Shown in pieces: positions 35,151 through 45,100 of a stretch of DNA of 64,000 nt. A program made the position numbers and the translations under genes. The stretch lies in assembly GCA_017979445.1 (NCBI GenBank), contig CM030715.1, positions 34,531,756 through 34,595,755 on the forward strand, given 5' to 3'. The notes beneath the pieces are model-generated. The model worked only from the letters and a program-made list of their open reading frames with translations, made no database searches and was not told where the DNA came from. Numbering within the stretch: the first letter of the stretch is position 1; each line of letters opens with the position of its first letter. This DNA is from Akebia trifoliata (lineage: Eukaryota > Streptophyta > Magnoliopsida > Ranunculales > Lardizabalaceae).

Positions 35151-36455
35151 GTGGATGTAGATCTATAATGATAAAATCTTATTTTATTCAAATTATACAT
35201 AATTATAAATAAATTAGATTTAGGGTGATTTGGATAGACTTCTCCACACTTTTTTATTATTAATATTAAATATCCTTCCTATGTTTTAAAATTATAGAGA
35301 TGCCCCCTCTTGACCGGGTTTTGTAAGAGAGACTAAGGTAAAATTATCAAAAAGTTGTCTTCATCATCTATCTAAAACTCCATGATTTATCTCAACAAAA
35401 AAAAAAAAAAAAAAAAATGTTGTCATCTTCAAGTAATTAACCTTTAACTTTTAAACTATTTTTAACTTATTCAATCTCATCTTTAACATACCATATTCAA
35501 TGTCTTGTAGAAAATCATTGATTTTTCTACTCAAAAATCCTTCGATATACTTATCCAAAAATCTCATCTTATTCTTGATATTTGATGGTCGAAGTTCATT
35601 AAATCTAAAAGTAAAAATGAGTTTACCCAAGAAATCCCTTATCTTGGAATTGCTAATTGGGTAAATTATTTTTAATCTATTCAACCTCGTCTTCTATTCA
35701 TCTCTCCAATGTCTTGTAAAAATCCTCGATTTTTCAATATATAAACAAAAAATCATCCTTCTACTTCTCTAAAAATTAAATCTTGTTCTTGATATTTGAA
35801 AGTTGAAGAAGATAAAATCCACAGGCTGAAAACCAAGATAAAAACAGTTTGAAGATAATTCATTTTAGGAGAAAATTAAGGTGTTTTCGGGTAAAAGTTG
35901 AAGATGAGGGCATTTAGATCATTTATGTTAGTCTCAAGAAGAAGACCTAGGTCAACATGCCAACAGTTTGTAAACACGGGTATCTCTGATATTGATCAAA
36001 ATGTAGAGGGGGCATGCCTAATTACCCTTATATTTATATGAATAAATAACAAATCTAAGTAACCGATGTAGAAATTGACGGTTCAGATTAACTTCCTGTA
36101 CATCACATCGATCTGGTATCATACACTGGATCACTCTCTGTGTGAATACGAAGCTGAAATGTACAACGATGATGGCGCCGTTCGATTATGATACATCAAT
36201 TATTGGATGCGAAACCTGCAAAATTTTGGGTCCCACGTCTATAATCTGACGACTTTAATGCGTCGTACACTAAAAGGACGTCCTTTAACCGTCTGATAAA
36301 TCATACATTGTGTGGGTCCACAATAAATCCTCAATATGTATGAGAGCTCTGTTTCGCTGACAATGTAGTTAGAGCTGTTTGTTAGACTTACAAGTTACAA
36401 CGAAGAGACTCGAAGTCCTATATCGAAACTCTGAAACACAGATTTTTCTGGAAAG
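35151..36455. other. Intergenic and XTNX promoter region
   Basis: An internal direct repeat relates 35450-35640 to 35650-35830 (GTTGAAG/CTTATTCAATCTC-like blocks). The 3' end probably includes the XTNX promoter and first noncoding exon, ending at an AAG|GTAAGG donor at 36455. No TATA box is clear. Confidence 0.4.
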
Positions 36456-37055
36456 GTAAGGTTTTTTTTTTTTTTTTTCCGGTTATATTCAACCAAATCT
36501 TCTTTTTGGCTAATTTTAGAAACATGGGTTCATCTCGGATCCGTCTGTGAGGTGTTAATCTTCCGGAAATCTTGTATTTTTAATGAAGAAATCTCGGAAA
36601 TAGATTCTCTTATTGCTCCATTTACTTGTTTATTTGGTTGCAGAGAGGTCTCTGAGATCTGGGTGTTCATCAAAATTGAATCTTTTTTGGAGTTTTGAGA
36701 GCTTTTAAGGAAATGGGGTTATCGGTTGGAGGACGAATTTTTGAAAGCTAAAAGACCATGTTCGAGATTTCTTAGGTAGTAAATCTTCAGATAAGAACTT
36801 GCGCGTAAGTTCTGTTTTTTTTTTTTTCAACATTTTAGAAGAAAAGTTGGATGTGTTTAACTAAGTTCACAGTGATCTTGGAAGTTGAGATTTCAAAGTT
36901 TACTAGTTTTTTTCAGATGTTCTTCAGCTGTTTTGTAAATTGGTTTGTTATTAGCATATTAGAGATGTTTCCCAGATCTAAAAGGCATTAAAAAAAAAAT
37001 CTGACATTTTTCAATCTTCCAAGCTTTTTTCTTCCATTTTATAGAACCCTTTGCC

Positions 37056-37087
<32 letters not shown>

Positions 37088-37343
37088 AAAAATTTCTGAC
37101 CTTTTTCCTTTATAGTGAAAAATGGGTTCTTCAGTAAAATGTTGAGATAATCTCTTTGACTTATAGATATGATAGATGTCAAAGAGAATTCCAGTTTAAT
37201 GAGTTTTTCAATCCATTTCTTCTATCTCAGAATATTGGTTTACTGAATAAGTCTGTTCTGTTCACTGCAGAGGGGATTCCCAGATCTCGAAAGCATGGGA
37301 ATTAACGTTTTTTGATTGTCGGAGATTGCATGAAGATGGATAT
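36456..37343 (+). promoter_or_regulatory. XTNX 5' leader with intron(s) and uORFs
   Basis: A donor at 36456 (AAG|GTAAGG) and an acceptor at 37270 (TTCACTGCAG) suggest a leader intron. An optional noncoding exon, 36644-36804, is flanked by TTGGTTGCAG and a GTAAGT donor. An ATG at 37330 opens a 53-codon frame to 37491 that overlaps the main start in another frame. Confidence 0.45.
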
Positions 37344-40300
37344 ATGGAGCTTCAACAAGAAAGCTCCAAGTTCGGGGCGTTGTCCGCCACAACTTCAAGA
37401 AACCTGTCATCTTCTTCTTCAGCATTTCTCTCTGCAAATCAGTCTCCTTTCTTTTCTCCAAGATCACCAACATGTCAAGGATCCGAATTGATCAGGTCTG
37501 AAGTTCCTAACTCCTCCAATAGTTCCCGTCTAAGTGTTGATCCCCTTAGTTCCAGCACTGGCATTCAGAACACTGAACCTCTATCAGGTCTCGATTTTGT
37601 CTTGGCTAATGTTTCACCTGCCCATGTCGTTTGTGCTTCAAGTGGTTCCAAGAAACCAACACTCTGTGATCATGATTCTTCCACGATTGCTATTTGCAAT
37701 AGAAATTTGTCTAATTACAGCCATGGCGATGGCTTTGGTTATTCGGGTCATGGAGAGAAACAGAAAAAGTGGGGGAGAAACCGTGGGAAAGTCTCATTTA
37801 CTCGTAATTCAGCTGCATTTTTATCGAACAGGTTGAGAAACTGTGATGTCTATATAGGTTGGCATGGTCGAAAGCCTTCTTTGCTGAGATTTGCCAATTG
37901 GTTACGTGCAGAGTTGGAAGTTCAGGGGGTTAGTTGCTTTGCAGCTGATAGAGCTCGGTGTAGGAGCTCTCGGGGCCATGATATTGTCGAGAGGGCAATG
38001 AATGCTTCCACTTTTGGGGTATTGATCCTCACTAAGAAATCGTTTGGGAATCCGTACAGTATCGAGGAGCTAAGGAATTTCTTGGCTAAGAAGAACCTTG
38101 TTCCGATATTTTTCGATTTGGGTCCAAGTGATTGCCTTGCTAGAGATATAATAGAGAGAAGGGGTGAATTGTGGGAAAAAAATGGCGGTGAGCTATGGAC
38201 GTTGTATGGAGGGTTAGAAAAGGAATGGAAGGAAGCTGTTAATGGACTTTCACGTGTCGATGAGTGGAAATTGGAGGCTCAAGATGGTAGTTGGAGGGAT
38301 TGTATATTGAAGACGGTGGTTCTCTTGGCAGCAAGATTAGGACGGCGAAGCGTAGTGGAAAGAGTGAATAAGTGGAGGGAAAGGGTGGAGAAAGAGGAGT
38401 TCCTTTTTCCTCGAAATGAAAATTTCATTGGGAGGAAAAAAGAACTTTCTGAATTGGAACTCATTTTGTTTGGTGATATTAGTGGAGATGCAGAAAGGGA
38501 ATACTTTGAACTCAAGACTAGACATAGGCGGAAGAAATTGGTGATAGGTCGAGGGGAGAATAGGGTAGAAGAAAGAATGAGGGATCGACAAACAGAGAGC
38601 AGTAGTAGCAAAGGAAAAGAGCCAGTGGTATGGAAGGAATCAGACATGGAAATTGAGATGCAAAGAGTCGGGAGTCCTCAAAAGCAGTACCATCATCCAC
38701 GGCCAAAGAATATTGGAAGGTTTAGGAGGAGAAAAAGATCTACGAAAATAGTGTATGGAAAAGGTATTGCTTGTGTGTCTGGGGACTCGGGCATTGGAAA
38801 AACTGAGCTTCTATTGGAATTTGCATACAAATTTTCTCAGAGATATAAGATGGTATTATGGGTAGGAGGCGAAACAAGGTATATTCGGCAAAACTATATG
38901 AACCTTTGGTCTTTCTTGGAGGTTGATGTGGGGATTGAGAACCAATGCCTCCAGAAAGGTAGAATGAAAAACTTTGAAGAGCAGGAAGAAGCAGCCATTT
39001 CTAGAGTTAGAAAGGAACTAATGCGAGATATTCCTTTCTTGGTTGTGATTGACAACTTGGAGAGCGAGAAAGATTGGTGGGATAAGAAAATTATAATGGA
39101 TCTTCTCCCCCGCTTTGGTGAAGAAACCCATTTCATAATTTCTACACGCCTTCCTCGAGTTATGAACTTGGAGCCTTTAAAACTCACTTATTTATCTGGG
39201 GTGGAGGCAATGTCTCTAATGAAGGGAATGAAAGAATATCCAATTGCAGAAATTGACAATCTCAGGGTTATTGAAGAAAAACTCGGTAGGCTGACGTTAG
39301 GCCTTGGGATAGTGGGAGCAATTCTTTCTGAGCTTCCCATAAATCCAACAAGGCTCCTTGATACTGTGAATAGAATGCCTTTGCGAGACTTTACATGGAG
39401 TAGTAGGGAGGGTCCTACATTGAGGCAACAAACCTTCCTCATGCAACTTTTGGAGGTTTGTTTCTCAATCTTTGATCATGCAGATGGGCCAAGGAGCTTG
39501 GCCACTAGAATGGTTCAAGTAGGTGGCTGGTTCGGCCCTGCTCCCATTCCGATTTCTCTATTGGCATTCGCAGCACAAAAGGTTCCGGAGAAGCACCAAA
39601 GCGTCCAATTATGGAAAAAGTGTTTGCACACCCTAACTTGTGGTTTCACTGCATCGTACAATAAGAGATCAGAGGCAGAAGCGGCATCTTTGTTGGTAAG
39701 GTTTGGTATTGCGAGAAGCAACACCAAGGAAGACTCCATCTATTTTCATGAGATAATCAAGCTCTATGCACGTAAGAGAGGGTTCACTGGAGTCGCTGAA
39801 TCTATGGTCAAAGCAGTCAGCAGCCAAGGATCTATTTCCCAACACTCGGAGCATTTATGGGCGGCTTGTTTCTTGGTTTTTGGATTTGGGACGAATCCAG
39901 CAGTGGTTGACTTGAAGGCGTCAGAGTTGGTAGTTCTTGTGAAACGAGTGGTTCTACCTCTTGCGATTCACACATTTGTCACATTCTCACGGTGCAATCT
40001 TGCCTTAGAACTCCTTCGCTTGACCACTGATGCATTGGAAGCCGCGGAGAATTCATTAGTTTCTCGAGTTGAGAAGTGGTTGGACCGACCATTCTGTTGG
40101 GGACCACTCAAGTCTGATGCTCAGTCGAATCCGTACCTTTGGCAAGAGCTTGCAATGTTGAAAGCCACTTTGTTGGAAACAAGAGCTAAACTTATGCTCA
40201 GAGGAGGGAAATACGACATAGCGGACGATCTCATTAGAAATACTTTGTTCATCAGAACTTCAATCTGTGGCGAGCATCACCCTGATACAATCTCGGCCCA

Positions 40301-40352
40301 GGAAACATTGAGCAAAATCATGAGACTTCTCACCAACAAAGAAGTTAATTGA
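37344..40352 (+). CDS. XTNX-type TIR-NBS protein with TPR-like C-terminus
   Basis: 1002 aa, uninterrupted. It is a member of the conserved plant XTNX group (Arabidopsis At5g56220-like). The N-terminal block SSSSSAFLSANQSPFFSPRS is typical of the group, and the first in-frame ATG is 37344. The TIR domain (about 168-300) starts NCDVYIGWHGRKPS and keeps the glutamate at the position of the NADase catalytic Glu (SIEEL, Glu242). The NBS has P-loop GDSGIGKTE (Lys486), Walker B PFLVVIDNL (Asp570), an RNBS-B-like HFIISTRLP and a GLPL-like segment. The C-terminus (about 900-1002) is helical and TPR-like; there is no LRR. The role is not settled in the literature I know; these proteins are often described as atypical immune-type NTPases. 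Whether this TIR is an active NADase cannot be told from sequence. Confidence 0.93.
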   Translation: MELQQESSKFGALSATTSRNLSSSSSAFLSANQSPFFSPRSPTCQGSELIRSEVPNSSNSSRLSVDPLSSSTGIQNTEPLSGLDFVLANVSPAHVVCASSGSKKPTLCDHDSSTIAICNRNLSNYSHGDGFGYSGHGEKQKKWGRNRGKVSFTRNSAAFLSNRLRNCDVYIGWHGRKPSLLRFANWLRAELEVQGVSCFAADRARCRSSRGHDIVERAMNASTFGVLILTKKSFGNPYSIEELRNFLAKKNLVPIFFDLGPSDCLARDIIERRGELWEKNGGELWTLYGGLEKEWKEAVNGLSRVDEWKLEAQDGSWRDCILKTVVLLAARLGRRSVVERVNKWRERVEKEEFLFPRNENFIGRKKELSELELILFGDISGDAEREYFELKTRHRRKKLVIGRGENRVEERMRDRQTESSSSKGKEPVVWKESDMEIEMQRVGSPQKQYHHPRPKNIGRFRRRKRSTKIVYGKGIACVSGDSGIGKTELLLEFAYKFSQRYKMVLWVGGETRYIRQNYMNLWSFLEVDVGIENQCLQKGRMKNFEEQEEAAISRVRKELMRDIPFLVVIDNLESEKDWWDKKIIMDLLPRFGEETHFIISTRLPRVMNLEPLKLTYLSGVEAMSLMKGMKEYPIAEIDNLRVIEEKLGRLTLGLGIVGAILSELPINPTRLLDTVNRMPLRDFTWSSREGPTLRQQTFLMQLLEVCFSIFDHADGPRSLATRMVQVGGWFGPAPIPISLLAFAAQKVPEKHQSVQLWKKCLHTLTCGFTASYNKRSEAEAASLLVRFGIARSNTKEDSIYFHEIIKLYARKRGFTGVAESMVKAVSSQGSISQHSEHLWAACFLVFGFGTNPAVVDLKASELVVLVKRVVLPLAIHTFVTFSRCNLALELLRLTTDALEAAENSLVSRVEKWLDRPFCWGPLKSDAQSNPYLWQELAMLKATLLETRAKLMLRGGKYDIADDLIRNTLFIRTSICGEHHPDTISAQETLSKIMRLLTNKEVN

Positions 40353-41537
40353 TAATTGAATTTGGTACCCACAACCTCTGTTCTTATCATGTTAATCAGT
40401 GTGGCTTCAGATTAGAATCGTAGAAACATCTGCAATAAAATTGTTTGTTGAGGCATTACATCAAAAAAATTCTATTATGGTTCCAACTGAGATTCATCTT
40501 TATCCATTTTTGGCCCAAAATATTTGTAAAAAGGTAACCATCTTTCTTGCTGTTTAGTAAATGCAGAATGATTCCTTCTATTTCCTGTTAAGTTTCTGTT
40601 GTTGAGAAAGTGCGTTTGTCGAATTTAATTTATTGATGCATCAGTTTTTCAATATTGTGGAAGTAGATGATGTATTTTAAAAACTCAGGCAGGAAGCAAA
40701 AAATTAAGGGCTGTTAAAACGTGCATTATAATGCTCTTGTTACTGAAAATCCAATCTTAAATTGTTCTCTGTTATAAACTACTAAACCCTGTTATAAGGG
40801 CCATTATTTGTAAGAAAAAAAATGAAGCTATTATGTAAAATTTAAAATTCTTTTTTTTTTAAATTGTTCATTGTTTTTTCCTTTTTTAAAAAATGTAATT
40901 GGAAATGGATGAGTGGAAAATTGGGATAGATGACATTAGAAATGAATGCATCCAAGAAAGCGTTTTACCTTAAAATGTTCAATCTAAAATGCTAGATGCC
41001 TCCTAGAAAATAATATATACAATGGGTTGCAATGATTCCAATTTTTTTTTCCATTTATGAATATTTCAATATAACATTCCAATTTCAGGCTTTCAGCCAA
41101 TCAAAATAATTAATGTTGCAATAAGGCCTGATTAGTTCAAAACTGAAATATTTTGGTTTTCCTCCTAACCGAAAAAGTTGCCTAGAAACGAGAATTTAAG
41201 CCTTGGTTGCACTTATACCAGGAATATGGAACACAAAATAAACAATATTTTGAAGTCTGTGTTCTTTGTGTGGAATTTAATTTTACTGTCTTTATCAATA
41301 TATTACACTTCAAAAAAAAAAAAAATTGTGCAATGCATCGTGTCACTTACTCACTTGCAGCACTATTCCTGCCCTTTTTAATGCAAAGTGTCATCTTTCA
41401 TTTAATAAGTTTTTTAAGTGCTTTAACATAATTTAAGGCGAAACACACTTGTTAATGTTCATAGAGGACCTGAAAAATGACTCGTGCTCATGTAAGAAAA
41501 TTCTAAGCACCCATCCCAACCTTTCAAGCAGAAGAAA
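40353..41537. other. XTNX 3' flank and intergenic
   Basis: AT-rich; contains the presumed XTNX 3' UTR. No further gene is seen. Confidence 0.4.
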
Positions 41538-41538
41538 T

Positions 41539-41603
41539 AGAAATGGAACTCTGGCCGGATCAGGGGTTTATAGAAATGGAACTCTCGCCCGATCGGGGTT
41601 TAC
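41539..41603. repeat. Two tandem ~32-base units
   Basis: AGAAATGGAACTCTGGCCGG with following bases is repeated immediately as AGAAATGGAACTCTCGCCCG, each unit ending GGGGTTTA. It is unusually GC-rich for this intergenic DNA. Confidence 0.75.
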
Positions 41604-42131
41604 CCATCAAACCCCCGTATACACGTTTCATGCACGGGAGTGTGGATGCGTATTAAGACACCCCAAGCCATTTCTCCATTTGCAGTTCCATCCAAAATTT
41701 AAAATCTCGTTCCGAGACAGCATTTCGTAGAACAATCAAGATTTTTTTAACTGAAACACTCCACTACCTCGGCCTCCTTTCTTTGTACTCTCCTTTTGAT
41801 ATTTATAAGATCTCTATAACCAGGAAAAAAATTAAAAAAACTGAGACACTCCAAAAAATTCATTGTTTCAGAGGCAAATGTTTCATTTTGATCTTAGCTG
41901 AAACATTCTTAAAACAGTAAATAATTTTAAACCATGGTCCCAACAACAAACAAGAACAGCGTTTACATTATGAATCCAGAGTAAATTTATTTACAAAGTG
42001 CCAAAGGAAACTAATAAACAGCCCTGCACTTTCCCCCCCATAAATAGTCTTCTGCAGAGTTTTGTTTGTTTATCTGAAGCTAAGATATCATGTACAGATA
42101 CAGAATTAAAATGACATATGCAAGCATACAC
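41604..42131. other. Spacer and UBC 3' UTR
   Basis: Read on the - strand, the UBC stop codon is at 42132, so the adjacent part should be its 3' UTR. Repeats of GAAACACTCC/GAGACACTCC occur at 41753-41855. Confidence 0.4.
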
Positions 42132-45100
42132 CTAAGGATCTGCATGACCAGCCATGGCCTCATCACTGGAGACATAGTCATCATCTTCACTTAGCTCCTC
42201 ATCGCTGGATTTCTCCTCAGCAGCAGCTCCAATGTCTTCAGGCTTTGCATACTTCTCACAATATTCTGGACCACTAGCAAGTATCAGCAAAAATGGTATT
42301 GCTTTGACGCATTGATAAACAGAAGTTATTATTGGTGCAAATGAGTCCAACCATCCAAGTAGAACCTGAATTCAAATTCAGTGCCAATGACCAATGACCA
42401 ATGTAGTTGAAAACACTTCAGCAGCACAAATTGACTTTGGGCTTAACAGAAAGATGTTCAACCAAATATGGTAAGTTAACTTGACCATTATTTCATCTCA
42501 TTAAGTGGAGAAGTATTTGTTGTTCTAAAAAGCATCGGGGGCTTGGGTTTTGGACTCTTGCATCATTGTTCCCAGTAGTAGCAGTCTGGGGTCTCAAAGT
42601 CCCTTCAAAAAACTTGGGTGGCTCGAAAAGGGTTCCTAACCATGGACCGAGTCATTCATCCTGAATTCATTGCTCAGATTTTCTGTTTGCTCGGCAAAGT
42701 ATACGGAGAGTTCACATACAATATCTTCATACATTGCAAGCTTGCTCACTATATATGGTCTCACTTCTTGTCACTCTTTAACATCCTGCGGTGCTTTCCT
42801 AGAGTGCTTATTCCTTATTTGAGGGTTGGAAACTCTTGAGGCATCCATTTCCGCCTCAAAAAGGATTTTATAGAGTATAGTTCCATTTTCCATTTGCCGG
42901 GAATATGGAAGGAGAGGCTGCATTTTGAGGGTCATAAGCATTTGTTTCAGAAGATGATTATTACAAATCTATGGTTTTTTTTTTTTTTCCAAAATTTTTT
43001 TTAATGTAAGAACTCTGAGAATTTAAAAGGGATTCATTGGATAGATGAGACTGGGTTTGTAGTATTAGATGTGAGGAGTGAGGTGTGCTTGGGGTCTTGG
43101 GTGTGGATGGGTGGTTGTTTTCTGCTGTCTTTGTAATTGGTTGGTCCACTCGACCTCCATTTTCCTTGATTAATGAATTTTAGTTATTGGAAAAAAGAAA
43201 AAGAACTTGAACATAATTTCTTTTGATGTAAAGTGGGCCCTCCATAGTAAAGAAAGGTGTTCTTGAATGGGATTTGCATACATGCAAACCATTGAAGAAG
43301 CACCAAATTAGATGCACTTTACAGAAGGATAGTCCTAGAGAAATCAAATTCAAAGAACACTAAACAGGTGTGGAATCACACCCAAAAGGAACTGCTTCAA
43401 TTTCAATGATTAATTTTCTGGTAAATACTTGCAAAAGTCAATGTCATTTACCAAATGTGTATTTACCAAGTGTGTATATGGATAGCTATAACAAATATTG
43501 ACACAAAGTCAGAGTTTGCATTTCATAGGAAACATGAGGTATCCTACACAATGAGAAACTAGAAATGGATGGTACCAGAAGACATATTTCAGCTTGTATG
43601 CAGGAAATTAAGAAAAGCATATTGTTCAGTCTATGATTTACCAATTGACCAAGGATTGCTAACAAACAAAAGACTAGGCACACCAACCATAACCAAGTTT
43701 TAAAATATAATTTCAATGAAATTTTTTGGTCAAGAAAAAATCAACCAAAACATTCTGAGACCCTCCAAAACATTGAATGAGATTCAATGTTTCATTCCAG
43801 TCTTGGCTGAAACCGCAATGTTCCACTGAAATTTTATCGATTGGAGTGAGAGGGTAACCGCTTGGCTGTGTAAGGGATGTGGATTTTCATTGATGGTTCA
43901 CAACACATAACACCGGGATCTTAAGAAAATTTTATTTGGATCTCATTGTAAGATATTCTATAAAAATTTCGACCCATGTCACATTCAGTGGAGTCTGTGT
44001 TTCTAGGAGATCCTAAAGATATCAAAGATAACTAGATGAGGATGTTGAACATTTCAAAAGTATACTCCGTCCTTTGCTTGAAACAGGTGAAATCATTTCC
44101 TACTTTCAGTTGTTAAATTTTGAGATATCGCCAGATGGTTCTGAAGCTTAGGTGTACAGGTCCCTTCTCTAATGGACACATTTGGCAAGTACGTTTTGGA
44201 GATAAGTAAAATAATATCCCAGCCAGATGGCTTCAAAAGCAACTTTTTCTTAAGATGTAGAGATATCAACCACAACAAAAGCCATGCAAAGGTTTTTTTT
44301 GATAAGTATGCAAAGGTTTTTCAGTATCTCCTAATTTGCTCTGAGAATTCCAAAAGTGGCTCATCCTGCGTGCTACAGATATTACGGGCCATTTTATGAA
44401 ATTTTCTTTATAGATACATATCGAAACTTGAAAGAGGCAATGAGAAAGTTATTGATAAAAATCAGTGTATTTATTAATGGTAGATCTATCCAAGACTAAT
44501 GTTTGGCTCATGAGCTGGTTCAGGGGTTTTGATACAATAGATAGTCAACATTTGCTTGTTTTTAAGGTGGATCCAGTCAAAGTATATGTTTCACTAAGAT
44601 TATTTTTCTTCTTAGCCGAAGTTCTCAAATTTATAAAGTAAAGCTTTTCCCCACTCTTAGTTGAAGTTCTTTCTTCTTGCTAACTTGAATGGACTTCATC
44701 TTACACTTTGCATATTCCCTTGCTACAAAAAGTAGTTTATAAGAAAAACAATGCCTTTTCAACATGTAAAACAACCTACTTTAACAGTTGAACCATTTGT
44801 CAGAAATTAATCCACCCCCCAAAAGCCAACATGAGAGGCCATTTGATCTTCCTTTCTTCACTAAGATCTAAAATCTTTGAATCCATGTTGCTTTGTTGAT
44901 AGTGACACAAAAAATCTTTCACAAGAACCTGGTTAAAGGAGTCGAAAGATGCAGGCTTGGAAAGAAGATTTTAAATTGGAACTTTAAACCCTTCAATAAG
45001 CCCTCATCCAAGACCCTTTTTCAAGGGCCATTGCAAATGCCCTTTCAAGCAAACAATCAAAATACATAGGAGTATCTTTGACATCCATTCTCGATCCTTT

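Noticed and set aside
37326..37343. Earlier start for the XTNX gene
   Set aside because: The frame opens with TTG; the first in-frame ATG is 37344 and matches the conserved N-terminus.
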